Shown: positions 1-25,080 of the stretch, one piece after another
Numbering within the stretch: the stretch's first letter is position 1
How the letters are laid out: each line of letters starts with the position of its first letter
NCBI GenBank assembly: GCA_947000775.1
Contig: CAMQGK010000638.1
Span: forward strand, 29,517,501-29,581,500
DNA: 64,000 nucleotides
Reading direction: 5' to 3'
From: Pterois miles
Taxonomy: Eukaryota; Chordata; Actinopteri; Perciformes; Scorpaenidae
Program-made: the position numbers and the translations under genes
Notes under the pieces: generated by a model
Told to the model about the DNA's origin: nothing
The model's database searches: none
Seen by the model: the letters and a program-made list of their open reading frames with translations, nothing else

Positions 1-13180
<13,180 letters not shown>

Positions 13181-13395
13181 GGAGGCGGATGTTTGAGATG
13201 GACATCTTTAAATCGTCATCCCTCTGACAGGTAACAAACACACCTGCTTCACAGAAACCAAAGCAGAAAGTCAAGAAAACCTCCATGAAACACCTGCAGA
13301 AGGATTTTAATCAATAATTCAGGCTGTTACTGTTAAAAACGCCTCATTAAACTCCTCATTCACATCTTCAATAAAATGTCCTAATATATAAAGAT
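13181..13395 (+). other. atf6b: atf6b 3' UTR with candidate polyadenylation signal
   Basis: A canonical AATAAA lies at 13370-13375, about 190 nt after the stop, and is the first one seen. The transcript end near 13390 is inferred. Confidence 0.6.
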
Positions 13396-13969
13396 ATTTC
13401 TAAAAGTCGGAGGCAGACCTGGCAGCACGCCCACGCAGAAATAATCCTGCGTTTTAATATTTAATTGTGTACAGTTTGAATGAAGGCGGACAGGAAGCTG
13501 TCGGGGGTTATGTTGGTGCTGATCCTAAAGGATGAGCTGCTTAACAAACCGTCACTGGTCGTCTCGCCGCTCAGCGTCTTCTGACTGGGTCAGCTGACGA
13601 GCGGCGCTGCAGAGCTGCACAGTAACGGCCGGCACACACCAGGGGCGTTTTATTTTCCAAACGACAATATATTTTTCATTATAAAAAATTTCACGCAGAA
13701 CGCAAATATTACGTGGTGACAAAGCTGTGTAGTTTTTTTGGGAATAAGGTTGATTTTTCTGAGCTTTCACACCGGACGTGATGAAACAACAACATGGAGG
13801 CACTGTAGTCTGAACCAAGACAGCAAACTTTATTACTCCTTTCAACCTTCTGTTCTTACCTTTCACAATAAAAGCCCTAGGTGCCCAAATGTTTTCCTTT
13901 TTAGGGCCAAAAACAAACTTATATTCTATTTATGGCTGTTACGATTTTTATCTGTTCAATATGTGCTTC
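13396..13969. other. intergenic sequence downstream of atf6b
   Basis: No gene is recognised. Two ~100-codon open frames, one on each strand (13552-13866 and 13738-14022), overlap and have no recognisable domain. Confidence 0.5.
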
Positions 13970-14304
13970 AAAGGGAGATCAGTCCAGTGTTTATTCCTCT
14001 GATCAACATGTTAGTGGACTAATATGCTGCTTTATGTAAATGTATGTATATATTGATTATTGTAAGTCAATAACAACACCAATCAATGACAGATATTGTC
14101 CAGAAACCCTCCCAGGTTCTGACTTTAGCATCAACAATATACTCACATTTTATATGACTTGATCCAGACTGACTGGGACTATCAGAAAGTGGGCATGTCT
14201 GTAAAGGGGAGACTGGTGGGGACCCAGAGAACCCATTTACATCCACACATCTGGAGGTCAGAGGTCAAGTCTGGAGCCTCATTTAACCTCCTTCACTACC
14301 AGCT
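13970..14304 (+). repeat. dispersed repeat 'family X', copy 2 (internally deleted)
   Basis: It matches copy 1 at both ends (CAGTCCAGTGTTTATTCCTC, then ACCAGCTAGTCTG) but lacks the central part with CCAACAGGCAACAACAGCTG. It is followed directly by the compound minisatellite, as in copy 1. Confidence 0.85.
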
Positions 14305-14539
14305 AGTCTGACCTGGTTGGTACTGATGGATCCATCAGGTTCTCTAGTTTCAGATGAGACTAGGATGTAGTAGTAGTACTAGTAGTAGTAGTATGAGGTG
14401 GTTGGTAGAGGTGGATCTATGAGGTTCTCTAGTTTAAGATGAGAGCAGGATGTAGTAGTAGTAGTAGTAGTAGTAGTAGTCTGACCTGGTTGGTACTGAT
14501 GGATTCATCAGGTTCTCTAGTTTCAGATGAGACCAGGAT

Positions 14540-14574
<35 letters not shown>

Positions 14575-14940
14575 CTGACCTGGTTGGTACTGATGGATCC
14601 ATCAGGTTCTCTAGTTTCAGATGAGACCAGGATGTAGTAGTAGTAGTAGTGAGTAGTAGTAGTAATAGTAGTAGTAGTAGTAGTAGTCTGACCTGGTTGG
14701 TATGATGGATCCATCAGGTTCTCTAGTTTCAGATGAGACCAGGATGTTGTAGTAGTAGTAGTTGTAGTAGTAGTAGTAGTAGTAGTATGACTGGTTGGTA
14801 ATGATGAATCATAGGGTTTTTATTTAAAAAAAAAAAGGAAAAAAAAAAATAAAAAAAATTTGAGGTTTATGTTAAAAAAGAAAAAAAAAAAACTTTATGA
14901 TGGATCCATCAGGGTCTCTAGTTTCAGATGAGACCAGGAT

Positions 14941-15005
<65 letters not shown>

Positions 15006-15064
15006 CTGACCTGGTTGGTACTGATGGATCCATCAGGTTCTCTAGTTTCAGATGAGACCAGGAT

Positions 15065-15105
<41 letters not shown>

Positions 15106-15164
15106 CTGACCTGGTTGGTACTGATGGATCCATCAGGTTCTCTAGTTTCAGATGAGACCAGGAT

Positions 15165-15196
<32 letters not shown>

Positions 15197-15255
15197 CTGA
15201 CCTGGTTGGTACCGATGGATCCATCAGGTTCTCTAGTTTCAGATGAGACCAGGAT

Positions 15256-15290
<35 letters not shown>

Positions 15291-15367
15291 CTGACCTGGT
15301 TGGTACTGATGGATCCATCAGGTTCTCTAGTTTCAGATGAGACCAGGATGTAGTAGTAGTAGTAAAC

Positions 15368-15406
<39 letters not shown>

Positions 15407-15465
15407 CTGACCTGGTTGGTACCGATGGATCCATCAGGTTCTCTAGTTTCAGATGAGACCAGGAT

Positions 15466-15510
<45 letters not shown>

Positions 15511-15577
15511 ATAGTAGTCTGACCTGGTTGGTACCGATGGACCCATCAGGTTCTCTAGTTTCAGATGAGACCAGGAT

Positions 15578-15615
<38 letters not shown>

Positions 15616-15655
15616 CTGACCTGGTTGGTACCGATGGATCCATCAGGTTCTCTAG
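14305..15655 (+). repeat. compound minisatellite with (TAG)n, array 2
   Basis: It has the same unit, orientation and palindrome as array 1. A stretch at about 14790-14900 is degraded into A-runs and may be a consensus error. The array ends mid-unit at TTCTCTAG. Confidence 0.97.
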
Positions 15656-16264
15656 GTTTTTTCTCCTTTCAGCTAGAAACATCTGGCCGGCCCACTTCGG
15701 CCCTGCTCCAGACATACAATAATCGCAGGCGAGTATTTCTCATTTTCCCGTCGTTCTTTCGTGCCCCTAATATGTTACTAGCATTACTCCTTTAAAAGGA
15801 AAACTAAGTCAGGATTTTTCTGCATTTCAACACATCATCTGTTGTAAGTAATCAGTTGATCAGCAGTAACCCAGTTTATTAGACTTGTGTAGCTGTGCAG
15901 CTCCAGCAGGACAAACACACCAGTGATGGTTTGGCTGTCAGCAGTTTGCGTTTGTATATTTGTGTTGTTGTTGTCAGACATTCAGGTAGAACAGCAAACA
16001 TGCCGTCGGGATACTCGACGTCAGCGCCGACGGCTGCTGCATGAAGCTGGATCTTAATGTTAGCTGGAAGAAAACATTATTATCTGCTGTCACGCCACAT
16101 ATTAATATCACACAATAACACCTCCTCATTAATCGTTGGCCAACATACAGTCAAACCTCATATTAATATAGCTGTGATTAGCAGATATTGATGCACTCTG
16201 ATATCTTATCTGATATTTATTATTATTATTATTATTATACTGCTGAAACATTTCATTTCTTAAT
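15656..16264. other. intergenic, no gene seen
   Basis: Nothing coding was recognised. A short (ATT)n run lies at 16218-16238. Confidence 0.5.
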
Positions 16265-16580
16265 TTTTTGTGCCATTATGTTAATTATCGATTGATTAGT
16301 TAGTTAATCGTTTCTTTTTTGCAGTAAGACTGCAACCAACATTTATTTTCTCATTTAACTGATTAGTTGTTTGGTCAATAAAATGTCAGAAAATCAGATT
16401 TTCATCAGTGTTTCTTAAAACCCAAGACAAAGTCCACCACTTAACTGTCACAGAGGAGGAAAGAAACCAGAAAATACATTTAAGAAGCTGAAATCGGACA
16501 ATTTAGACTTTATTTTCTTTAAAAAATGACTCAAAATGATAAATTAATTATCTAAATGTTATATAATATTTGGCAACTAA
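16265..16580. repeat. dispersed repeat of the 'TTAATCGATTGATTAGTT' teleost type
   Basis: The sequence ATTAGTTGTTTGGTCAATAA, then AATGTCAGAAAATCAG and AGGAAAGAAACCAGAAAATA, is a pattern I know as highly repeated in teleost genomes. Reverse-oriented fragments occur at 51868-51940 and 62288-62360. No coding sequence is present. Confidence 0.65.
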
Positions 16581-16749
16581 TGGAATAAGAATAATAATAG
16601 ATGGATAGTTAAGGAGTTTGTAAGAGCCAATAGTAGGAAAAAGAGCTCTAATATGGTGATGAATAAGTATTGTATTATAAGTGTAGTTTCTGTATTCATT
16701 CACGCCATGATTATGTGATGATCTGCATATATTTAGATTCAGTGTGACG

Positions 16750-16945
16750 CTTTCTGATGACATCATCATCTCTGATGTCCATCGAGGATAAACTTGAAAG
16801 GATGTTCGTACAACTGCAGAACTTGCCTGAAAATCTTCACGTTTTTAAGTTTTCTACAGCATCACAGTCATCCAGTGATAGTCGTCTCCACAGTAATGGG
16901 TTCACTGTAAGCAGGAACTACTACGAGATCATTTGGCATACTTTA
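16750..16945 (-). repeat. dispersed repeat 'family Y', inverted copy
   Basis: The reverse complement matches 24665-24860 and 24898-25025, sharing TAGTTCCTG, GTGAACCCATTA, GGAGACGACT and AACTTAAAAACGTGAAGAT. A 63-codon open frame here is incidental. Confidence 0.75.
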
Positions 16946-17715
<770 letters not shown>

Positions 17716-18689
17716 TACATCTTTGTTTCATTTAAATATGTAAATACATCTTTGTAATTTCATCCTCTGGTGAAACATTTGAACTTCTGCCTTTTTGTGT
17801 CTGTCGGAAACGAAGCGTTGAATTTGATAAAGATTTAATAAACTAACATTTCTCCTGTTGTTTGTTATATTTAATTATGAAAAGTGTGTTTTCTCTGTTT
17901 TATTACTTGTTTTACTGAGTTAGTTTGGGACTACCAGCAGGATTTATACTCTTTTACATTAACGCTCTCACCTGTTCACAGGTAAACTGTGGCGTCAGCA
18001 GTAACACCGACATCTTATATCAACGTTTGCTTTATTTTTGTGTCTGATTTCCCTGGCAGGTGGTACGTTCCAGTCAGGCTGAGAAGGTAAAATGCCATGA
18101 ACTCATTTATTCATTCACATCTCTGGTGCATACTGGGAGTTAAGAGGAAGTTTCTGCTTTCAGTTCTGTTTTTTTTTCCAGGTTTTCTTCTTGTTTCACC
18201 TCTTGTGTATTTGTCTGGTGCCAAACGTCATCAGCTGCCCCTCATGTTCACCCAGCAGCTGTTGAACGTAATCAATGAAAACATGCCGACATGCTGGACT
18301 TCACATGGCAGCGTAACAGGTGTATTTCGAACGGCTTTCCTACTTACACCGTGTAGTCTGTATCGACTGCCATGCTACACTCAGTTAGTGACGTAGATTA
18401 GAGAGTGCTGATGGAGGGGAGGTGGGCAGGTCCAACAAACACAGGACTTTAGACCAGCAGACTGGTGCTTGTGTCCCAAAGTGTTGTTGAGTTATATTAA
18501 AGTTGGGTTTGTGTTTTTCGTACTATGTTGTTTCCGTACATATCGACTTAGCCAACGTACTTATTTTGATCCTAAAAGTGGTTTTATTGCCTAAACGTCA
18601 CTGCAGACGCTGCCGTAATTATGTAAAAATGACACATGAGAAGCCTTAATACGTCCTCATGACATGTAGAATATAACTGTATTATCATG
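17716..18689. other. intergenic, with one diverged unit of the 34.5-kb minisatellite
   Basis: At about 18388-18455 the sequence GTGACGTAGATTAGAGAG, then GGTCCAACAAACACAGGACT, matches the 34550-36185 array unit with mismatches. No gene is seen. Confidence 0.55.
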
Positions 18690-18985
18690 GTATTTATACC
18701 ATGGCTGTCAATCAAATAAAATATTTAATCACAATTAATCATTTTTATTTATCTGTTCATAATGAACCTTAAAGGGAGATTAGTTCAGTATTTAATCCCC
18801 TTATCAACATGGGAATGAACTAATATGCTGCTTTATATAAATGCATGTATGTATTTATTAATGTATATCAATGAACACAACACTAATCAATGGCAGATAT
18901 TGACCAGAAACCCTCCCAGGTTCTGACTTTCAACAATCATCAACAATCTGCTCCAATCAGAACATGACAAACTGCAGATCAAATC
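18690..18985 (+). repeat. dispersed repeat 'family X', copy 3
   Basis: This diverged copy keeps what may be the outer end (GCTGTCAATCAAATAAAATA, TTTAATCACAATTAATC) as well as CTGCTCCAATCAGAACATG. A different minisatellite begins about 175 bp further on. Confidence 0.75.
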
Positions 18986-19159
18986 AACCTCCTGACAGTA
19001 AATCTGGTCTGGTGGTCATTGGACCGGAGACAGAACCGAGGTGACCCGGCAGCTGCAGCCCTCCTGAGGCTCAGTGAGCTGCTGTAGAATGAAGCTCGGC
19101 GTCAGAAAGCCAGCCGTCCCTGAGGGGATGTGAGGGTGGAGGGCAGCACTAACCCTGCT

Positions 19160-21199
19160 CACCTGTACACACACAGGTGTCCTCACCTGTACACACACAC
19201 AGGTGTCCTCACCTGTACACACACAGGTGTCCTCGCCTGAACACACACAGGTGTCCTCGCCTGAACACACAGGTGTCCTCACCTGTACACACACAGGTGT
19301 CCTCACCTGTACACACACAGGCTGTCCTCACCTGTGCACACACAGGTGTCCTCGCCTGTACACACACAGGTGTCCTCGCCTGTACACACAGGTGTCCTCG
19401 CCTGAACACACACACAGGTGTCCTCACCTGTACACACAGGTGTCCTCGCCTGAACACACACAGGTGTCCTCACCTGTCCTCACCTGTAGACACACAGGTG
19501 TCCTCGCCTGTCCTCACCTGTGCACACACAGGTGTCTTCGCCTGTACACACACAGGTGTCCTCACCTGTCCTCACCTGTAGACACACAGGTGTCCTCACC
19601 TGTCCTCACCTGTAGACACACAGGTGTCCTCGCCTGTCCTCACCTGTGCACACACAGGTGTCCTCGCCTGTACACACACAGGTGTCCTCACCTGTAGACA
19701 CACAGGTGTCCTCACCTGTAGACAGACAGCACAGGTGTCCTCACCTGTACACACACAGGTGTCCTCACCTGTCTGTCTCACACAGGTGTACACACACAGG
19801 TGTCCTCACCTGTACACACACAGGTGTCCTCGCCTGTACACACACAGGTGTCCCCCTGTCCTCGCCTGTACACACACAGGTGTCCTCACCTGTAGACACA
19901 CAGGTGTCCTCGCCTGTCCTCACCTGTACACACACAGGTGTCCTCGCCTGTACACACACAGGTGTCCTCGCCTGTACACACACAGGTGTCCTCACCTGTA
20001 GACACACAGGTGTCCTCGCCTGTCCTCACCTGTACACACACAGGTGTCCTCGCCTGTACACACACAGGTGTCCTCGCCTGTACACACACAGGTGTCCTCG
20101 CCTGTCCTCACCTGAGACACACAGGTGTCCTCACCTGTAGACACACAGGTGTCCTCACCTGTCCTCACCTGTAGACACACAGGTGTCCTCGCCTGTACAC
20201 ACACAAGTGTCCTCACCTGTAGACACACAGGTGTCCTCACCTGCCCTCACCTGTACACACACAGGTGTCCTCGCCTGTACACACACAGGTGTCCTCGCCT
20301 GTACACACACAAGTGTCCTCACCTGTACACACACAGGTGTCCTCACCTGCCCTCGCCTGTACACACACAAGTGTCCTCACCTGTAGACACACAGGTGTCC
20401 TCGCCTGTACACACACAAGTGTCCTCACCTGTAGACACACAGGTGTCCTCAGCCCTGTGACCAACCCTGTAGACACACAAGTGTCCTCACCTGTAGACAC
20501 ACAAGTTCCTCCCTGTACACACAACCTCCCCTCTGTGACCACGTGTCCTCGCCTGTAGACACACAGGTGTCCTCGCCTGTACACACACAAGTGTCCTCAC
20601 CTGTACACACACAGGTGTCCTCCACCTGTACACACACAGGTGTCGCACACGGTGTCCTCACCTGTCACACACAGGTGTCCTCGCCTGTACACACACAGGT
20701 GTCCTCGCCTGTAGACACACAGGTGTCCTCGCCTGCCTGTACACACAAGGTGTCCTCGCCTGTACACACACAGGTGTCCTCGCCTGTACACACACAGGTG
20801 TCCTCACCTGACACACCCCCCCCCCTGTACACACACAGGTGTCCTCACCTGTACACACAGGGTCCCCCCTGTACACACACAAGTGTCCTCACCTGTAGAC
20901 ACACAGGTGTCCTCGCCTGTAGACACACAAGTGTCCTCACCTGTAGACACACAGGTGTCCTCGCCTGTAGACACACAGGTGTCCTCGCCTGTAGACACAC
21001 AGGTGTCCTCGCCTGTAGACACACAGGTGTCCTCGCCTGTAGACACACAGGTGTCCTCGCCTGTAGACACACAGGTGTCCTCGCCTGTACACACACAGGT
21101 GTCCTCACAAGGCAGAAAAGACACACACAGGTGTCCTCGCCCCTGTAGACACACAGGTGTCCTCACCTGTAGACACACAGGTGTCCTCACCTGTACACC
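19160..21199 (+). repeat. minisatellite of ~24-bp units with an E-box hairpin
   Basis: The unit is ACACACAGGTGTCCTCACCTGT plus A/G variants, repeated for about 2 kb. Many units contain ACAGGTG-TCCT-CACCTGT, a perfect 7-bp inverted repeat around a 4-nt loop; others have CGCCTGT. Long open frames on both strands (up to 201 codons) arise because the repeat lacks stop codons. Confidence 0.97.
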
Positions 21200-22070
21200 T
21201 GAGGGGAAACATCTCTGGTTAACCTTTTGTTTTCACTGCTGCTCCTCTGAGACTCTCTTGTTTCGTCAAGCTGCCAGTTGACGCCTCTTTAATTCTGGTT
21301 TTCATTCTCAAACCAAAACATTAGAGGAATTATAGGGAAATACTGGAAAACACACTGCTTTAAAATATTTTAAAATGTCTCTGTATATACACATTCATAT
21401 AATTTAATGTAACACAGTTCAGTTTTTTCCCCTCATCTATCTCCACTCAACAGCCCATCATGACAAAGTGAAAACAGGGTTATGTTTTTATTCATTTATT
21501 TATTATTCATTCTTTCTACACCTTGACTGGAGTCAACCTGTCATAGTTCAGCCGACTGGTCTGGTAAAAGACACACCTGCCTCAGGTGTCACAGCTGAAA
21601 ACAACCCAGTCACCAGAAAGCAAAAATGTTGGCACTGTACATTTCTACAAATCACAGATCTGCTGAATATTAAAGTGGATTAATTTCAGTATGTTTCATG
21701 TCAGCCTTGGATCACGCTGCAGAAACGCACAGTACCAAGTTAAGGTTGGAAGTGTTCAGATAAACTCAGGGAAAACAGTAAATCAGCGTTTGGTGGATTA
21801 TTTCTCTGCTGGTCTCTGACCTGGTTCAAAGCCGGGTTATTCTTAGTGTTATTGTTATGTGTTCGTGGGATGAACAGCTGATTATGGGGGTATCTAAATA
21901 TAACATATATCTATATAATCAGGTGTTTGATTGGCAGCAAACCATCTGATGGTTGACATGATCTAAATCATGTCAGAGACGAGACCAAGAGTTTGGTATT
22001 GAAACGGTTGAACTGAGCCATGTTGGTTTTAAAAAGATGACTTCTCAGAAAGAACTGGATCACTTTGTGG
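21200..22070. other. intergenic, no gene seen
   Basis: A short phrase at 21456-21475 (CATCATGACAAAGTGAAAAC) resembles a fragment of Tc1-like sequence, but nothing extends it. Confidence 0.45.
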
Positions 22071-22738
22071 TCCTGTGGTCTGGTCTGGTCTCTGGTCTGG
22101 TCTCTAGTCTGGTCTGGTCTGGTCTCTAGTCTGGTCTGGTCTGGTCTCTAGTCTGGTCTGGTCTGGTCTCTGGTCTGGTCTCTAGTCTGGTCTGGTCTGG
22201 TCTGGTCTGGTCTCTAGTCTGGTCTGGTCTGGTCTGGTCTCTAGTCTGGTCTGGTCTCTAGTCTGGTCTGGTCTGGTCTCTGTGGTCTGGTCTGGTCTGG
22301 TCTCTAGTCTGGTCTGGTCTGGTCTCTAGTCTGGTCTGGTCTCTAGTCTGGTCTGGTCTCTAGTCTGGTCTGGTCTGGTCTCTAGTCTGGTCTGGTCTGG
22401 TCTCTAGTCTGGTCTGGTCTCTAGTCTGGTCTGGTCTGGTCTCTAGTCTGGTCTGGTCTGGTCTGGTCTGGTCTGGTCTCTAGTCTGGTCTGGTCTGGTC
22501 TCTAGTCTGGTCTGGTCTGGTCTGGTCTGGTCCTGTCTGGTCTGGTCTGGTCTGGTCTGGTCTCTAGTCTGCTGGTCTCTAGTCTTAGTCTGGTCTGGTC
22601 TGGTCTCTAGTCTGGTCTGGTCTCTAGTCTGGTCTGGTCTCTAGTCTGGTCTGGTCTCTGGTCTGGTCTGGTCTCTAGTCTGGTCTGGTCTGGTCTCTAG
22701 TCTGGTCTGGTCTGGTCTCTAGTCTGGTCTGGTCTAGT
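22071..22738 (+). repeat. TCTGG-based tandem array with TCTAG interspersed
   Basis: GGTCT/CTAGT pentamers form higher-order units of 17-27 bp, for example TCTAGTCTGGTCTGGTC, for about 670 bp. Confidence 0.97.
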
Positions 22739-23436
22739 GGAGCCTGACTGGCAGAAACCTGGAGCTCAGAACCAGAGTCAGAACCACCAGGAGAGAGGCT
22801 GTGTAGGCGGACTGGTGGAGTGATATGATGTAATCAGTGATGATCCACTTTGTGGGTATCGGTGTTCGTCCGTCACTTGAGGTCAGACGTTAAAAGCGGA
22901 TCCTGTTGCACAGACGAAGCTCGACAGTAGTTTAATTCAGTCACAAGTTTATAGTTAAGGCAACGAGGAGCCTGACGGTGATGTGGCGGTGTCTTTGGAG
23001 GGAGGCCTGACGGGACGGACTCTGTGTTGGTGACTTGGTGACTTTCTCTCTAGATTTAGGGACTTGTGGAGCGAGTTACCTGTTACCACTGCTACCTACT
23101 GAGAGTTGGCAACACTAGGCTCGTCTTTTATCGTTAAACTCTCACTAGTTTCTTAAGATTACCAATCCTACCGTTAACTATTGCAGGTCAGTGCCCAACG
23201 TCGACCATGGTCCCTTCTAGATATGACCTTTCACACGGGGCCTCCTGGGTGAAAGTCCTGTGTTTTTTGCCCCCTCCCACTCTGAGTGGACTTTATCTCT
23301 TGTTATAGTCGTTATCAAACTACGTAACTTTCAATAAGTCGCTCTGTGTGCTACGTCACTTCATCTGACTGAATGGAAAAGCATCAACATCCAACATATC
23401 GGTGGTTTCCATAAACCAATTATATCAGAGCAAAAT
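22739..23436. other. intergenic, possible old dispersed repeat
   Basis: The phrase GAGAGTTGGCAACACTAGGC and its surroundings (about 22900-23140) look like dispersed repeat material known to me in fish, but there is no second copy here. No gene was recognised. Confidence 0.35.
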
Positions 23437-23546
23437 CACCGGCGTGCACCGGCGTGCACCGGCGTGCAGCGGCGTGCACCGGCGTGCACCGGCGTGCAGC
23501 GGCGTGCAGCGGCGTGCAGCGGCGTGCACCGGCGTGCAGCAGCGTG
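23437..23546 (+). repeat. 10-bp minisatellite (CCGGCGTGCA)n
   Basis: About eleven units of CCGGCGTGCA or GCGGCGTGCA occur in a row. The region is GC-rich in an otherwise AT-rich neighbourhood. Confidence 0.95.
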
Positions 23547-24650
23547 TTTTCAGGCACAGAGCTAGAACATCTCTGCTGCAGAGCACCGCGGCCTCCATGA
23601 TTCTTCAGTGGACAAAGCAGGAAACCACCAGGAGTCTCCCTGTCGACCGTCCAGCTAAACTGAGCACTCTGCTGATGTTATGGTCACTCTGAGCTCCAGA
23701 TGTGGATGAACGTCCAGAGGGACGGCCATCACTGCAGCAAGTCTCCTCAGTGAAAGACGTGAATGCTCTGAGGCCTACGGGTCAACTCGTTCCGTCTCCG
23801 TCAGCTAGAGGGCGCCGTAGCGCTGCAGGCTGTACGCCACTCTGGAAACTGATGGAAAACACTGACGGCAGACGACTGTCAGACAGTAAAGTGACACAGA
23901 CTGATAAATATGTTCTAAAATATACGATACAAGACACGTCACAGAGCTTCACTGTAACCATTAAAATGTCTGAATAATTAATTTCAGGATTTATGAATAA
24001 ACTACAGATGGAAGAAACACACACACACACACACACACAGTTAATCATCTGCCAGGGAAACTCATCAATGAGCTGATTACTAATCCTCAGCATGATATCA
24101 TATCCTAACAGTGTGTGATGGATGAGCTCATGGCGGTACATCACTGTCTGGTTTTAGAGCTCTCTATTAATGAGTGTTTTCCTCCTCAGCAGCCTTTAAA
24201 TCTGCTGACAGACGCTGCTGAGAGAAAACACTCCTCGTTTCTCTGCTTTAAAGACAAACTCGTGTGGCAGCATGATTTTTTTTATTCTCCAAATTCACTC
24301 TAAAGTTGTGACAGCTGATTTAGGAAAATGTGTGAACTTTCACTGTCAATGCAAGTAAGAAAACTGAGCAAAAGGCATCTGTAAATCCAAATTTCAGCAG
24401 TCTTGGGGGCAAATACGAGCGTTTATAACAAGTGAGGGAAGTAACGGATGTTTAATTCTGCAGTGGACCCAGAAATGAAGCGAAACTATATTTGAAATCT
24501 TATTGCTGTAGTTCTGACCATTATTTTGGTTGTGCTGAAGTTGTTTCCTGAGATCTGGGAACAGGAAACACTAAAACAAAGTGAGGCACCTGAGGTTTTT
24601 CACTGTTGTTAGCTCAGATTTGTTCATGTTCTGGCTAATTGTCTCCGTTA
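23547..24650. other. intergenic, no gene seen
   Basis: A short CA microsatellite lies at 24018-24040. Nothing else is recognisable. Confidence 0.5.
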
Positions 24651-25080
24651 GAAGTGTGCTGATTTAGCTGTTAGTACTTCCTGTTTGCAGTGAAACCATT
24701 AATATACAGACAACTGTCATTGGATTAATCTGATACTGAAGGAAACTTAAAAACGTGAAGATTCTCAGGCAAGTTCTGCAATTATTAAAAGCATATTTTT
24801 ATATCTTGATTTCTAAGCCGATTTATGGACGTTTAGTCTCGATGGACATCAGCGATAATGAGTACTTTTTCCTACTAAAAGTCTGCCAAATTGTCTAGTA
24901 GTAGTTCCTGTTTGCGGTGAACCCATTAATGTGGAGACGACTGTCACTGGATGACTGTTATACTGAAGGAAACTTAAAAACATGAAAAATCTCAGTTAAG
25001 TTCTGCAATTATTAAAAGCATCTTTTTTCTATGATTTCTAAGCAGATTTCTGGACTTTTACTTGCTAATTTTATGGCAAA
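24651..25080 (+). repeat. dispersed repeat 'family Y', two tandem copies
   Basis: Two ~200-bp copies (from about 24665 and 24898) share ACTGAAGGAAACTTAAAAAC and CTGCAATTATTAAAAGCAT. The inverted copy is at 16750-16945. Confidence 0.75.

Noticed and set aside
13552..14022. Overlapping ~100-codon frames on opposite strands after atf6b
   Set aside because: No domain, no codon bias evidence and no splice signals. They sit in AT-rich intergenic sequence.
19177..21281. Many open frames of 60-200 codons on both strands
   Set aside because: They are produced by a tandem repeat with no stop codons in several frames. There is no conserved domain and the same words recur in every frame.
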